Shown: positions 5,280 through 6,160 of the stretch, in pieces
How the letters are laid out: each line of letters opens with the position of its first letter
How positions within the stretch are numbered: position 1 is the first letter of the stretch
Source: Anaerolineae bacterium
Lineage (GTDB): Bacteria > Chloroflexota > Anaerolineae > 4572-78
Assembly: GCA_027022125.1 (NCBI GenBank)
Contig: JALVZI010000602.1
Span: 1 to 6,160, forward strand
Direction of reading: 5' to 3'
Length of the DNA: 6,160 bases
Program-made: the position numbers and the translations under genes
The notes under the pieces: generated by a model
Database searches by the model: none
What the model saw: the letters and a program-made list of their open reading frames with translations, nothing else
What the model was told of the DNA's origin: nothing

Positions 5280-6160
5280 TCAGCCTTCGCTGGTCATAAT
5301 GAACAGCGGTTTCATCTCGAAACTTTTGTAGAACGGACGCAGACGTTCGGTATTGTAGTGTTTTTTCACATCCACCACTTTTGAAGTGCTGGTAACCACG
5401 TCCACCGGCACATCATCATACCGACCGTTTTTCAGCACCACCAGCCGACCGTGAATCCCTTTCAAAATTAAATCGAGCGCCAGATTACCATACGCCATCG
5501 GCACAATAGAGTCGATGGCATCGGGGTTGCCGGAACGCACCAGATACCCCAACCGCTGGTTGATGACATTCACCCGCTGCCCGTTGTTGAATTTCGGCGA
5601 CAATTTTTTCAACCGCGCCGATACCATCTCGCCGATACCGCCCAGTTTGGCGTGCCCGAACATATCGCGTTCCATATCTTTAAAAACCATCTCGCTGCCT
5701 TTGAATTTCGCACCCTCCGAAACCAGCACCACCGCATAATGGCTCGGATTTTTGTTGCGGTCATGCACCAGCAATTCGGTCAATTGCTCCATATCGAATT
5801 CGTGTTCGGGGATGACACAGCGATTCGCCGCGCCCGCCATCGTGGGCAGCATGGCGGTAAATCCGGCATACCGTCCGAAAACTTCCAGCACCAAAAACCG
5901 CTCGTGCGACCCGGCAGAGGTTCGCAGGGCGTTTGTCATTTCGATGGTGCGCGTCACGCAGGTGCTGAACCCGATGCAGTAATCGGTGCCGGGCACATCG
6001 TTGTCCATCGTTTTGGGGATGGCAACCACTTTCACGCCTTCCTGATACAGCCGCACCGCGTAACTCAGCGTATCATCGCCGCCGATGGGAATCAGGTAAT
6101 CAATGCCCAGAAAGTCGAGATTTTTCAGCACTTCGGGCGTCAAATCGTTCACATCATCTT
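5280..6160 (-). CDS. 6-phosphofructokinase, PfkA family, pyrophosphate-type active site (partial, N-terminus beyond the window)
   Basis: The frame is open to the window edge. The first in-frame start-like codon inside (GTG at 6152, preceded by two Asp codons) is internal, so the N-terminal part with the GGxxPGxN loop is missing; roughly 77 or more residues by comparison with E. coli PfkA. Numbering from that GTG, GGDDT is at 24-28 and PKTMDND at 46-52, with D50 and D52 matching catalytic Asp127 and Asp129. ATP enzymes usually have Gly at the positions of D27 and K47 (E. coli 104 and 124); Asp and Lys there are the mark of PPi-dependent enzymes, so the predicted reaction is reversible fructose-6-phosphate + PPi to fructose-1,6-bisphosphate + Pi. 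Other landmarks: EVFGRYAG (90-97; Phe replaces the common Met), VIPEHEF (113-119, substrate region), GIGEMV (172-177) and LGYLVRSG (201-208). Cytoplasmic glycolysis and gluconeogenesis. Stop TGA at 5280-5282. Confidence 0.92.
   Translation of the reverse strand, partial: DDVNDLTPEVLKNLDFLGIDYLIPIGGDDTLSYAVRLYQEGVKVVAIPKTMDNDVPGTDYCIGFSTCVTRTIEMTNALRTSAGSHERFLVLEVFGRYAGFTAMLPTMAGAANRCVIPEHEFDMEQLTELLVHDRNKNPSHYAVVLVSEGAKFKGSEMVFKDMERDMFGHAKLGGIGEMVSARLKKLSPKFNNGQRVNVINQRLGYLVRSGNPDAIDSIVPMAYGNLALDLILKGIHGRLVVLKNGRYDDVPVDVVTSTSKVVDVKKHYNTERLRPFYKSFEMKPLFIMTSEG

Overview
This 6.16 kb stretch looks like ordinary bacterial chromosome with one unusual gene and a repeat-rich intergenic zone. Gene order: rlmN (+, 26-1108); a soluble chemoreceptor with a globin-type sensor at its N-terminus and a hemerythrin domain at its C-terminus (-, 1119-3476); tRNA-Arg(UCU) (+, 3645-3717); a small inverted-repeat-flanked cassette (3738-3906); a secreted GH99-like glycoside hydrolase with a Thr/Pro-rich tail (+, 3941-5104); two palindromes (5112-5138 and 5180-5207); and the C-terminal part of a PfkA-family phosphofructokinase with pyrophosphate-type active-site residues (-, 5280 to the window edge).

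The organism cannot be named from sequence alone. Long TATPTPT-type linkers on a secreted hydrolase, short GC-rich dispersed palindromes between genes and PPi-type phosphofructokinase are features I associate with Chloroflexota (Anaerolineae-like) and some candidate phyla. This is a weak inference. A heme-globin chemoreceptor implies a bacterium that moves, or otherwise signals through CheA/CheW, in response to O2 or a related gas. No che genes lie in the window, so the receptor is an orphan here.

The genes do not form one operon. rlmN and the receptor converge with a 10-nt gap. The receptor and the tRNA diverge from a 168-nt intergenic region that holds a good tRNA promoter and, on the receptor side, a hairpin followed by eight Us just before a strong Shine-Dalgarno. 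The hydrolase and phosphofructokinase genes converge on a 175-nt gap with the two palindromes, one of which could terminate the phosphofructokinase transcript.

The most interesting item is the receptor. It puts two unrelated O2-type binding modules, heme globin and non-heme diiron hemerythrin, at opposite ends of one cytoplasmic signalling coiled coil. The hemerythrin has Asn where one canonical iron-ligand His is expected, and all three cysteines of the protein are in that domain. The second point is a short motif (core AACTACTCAGGGGA) found three times around the hydrolase gene, in alternating orientations, which suggests a small non-autonomous mobile or repeat element beside the tRNA.
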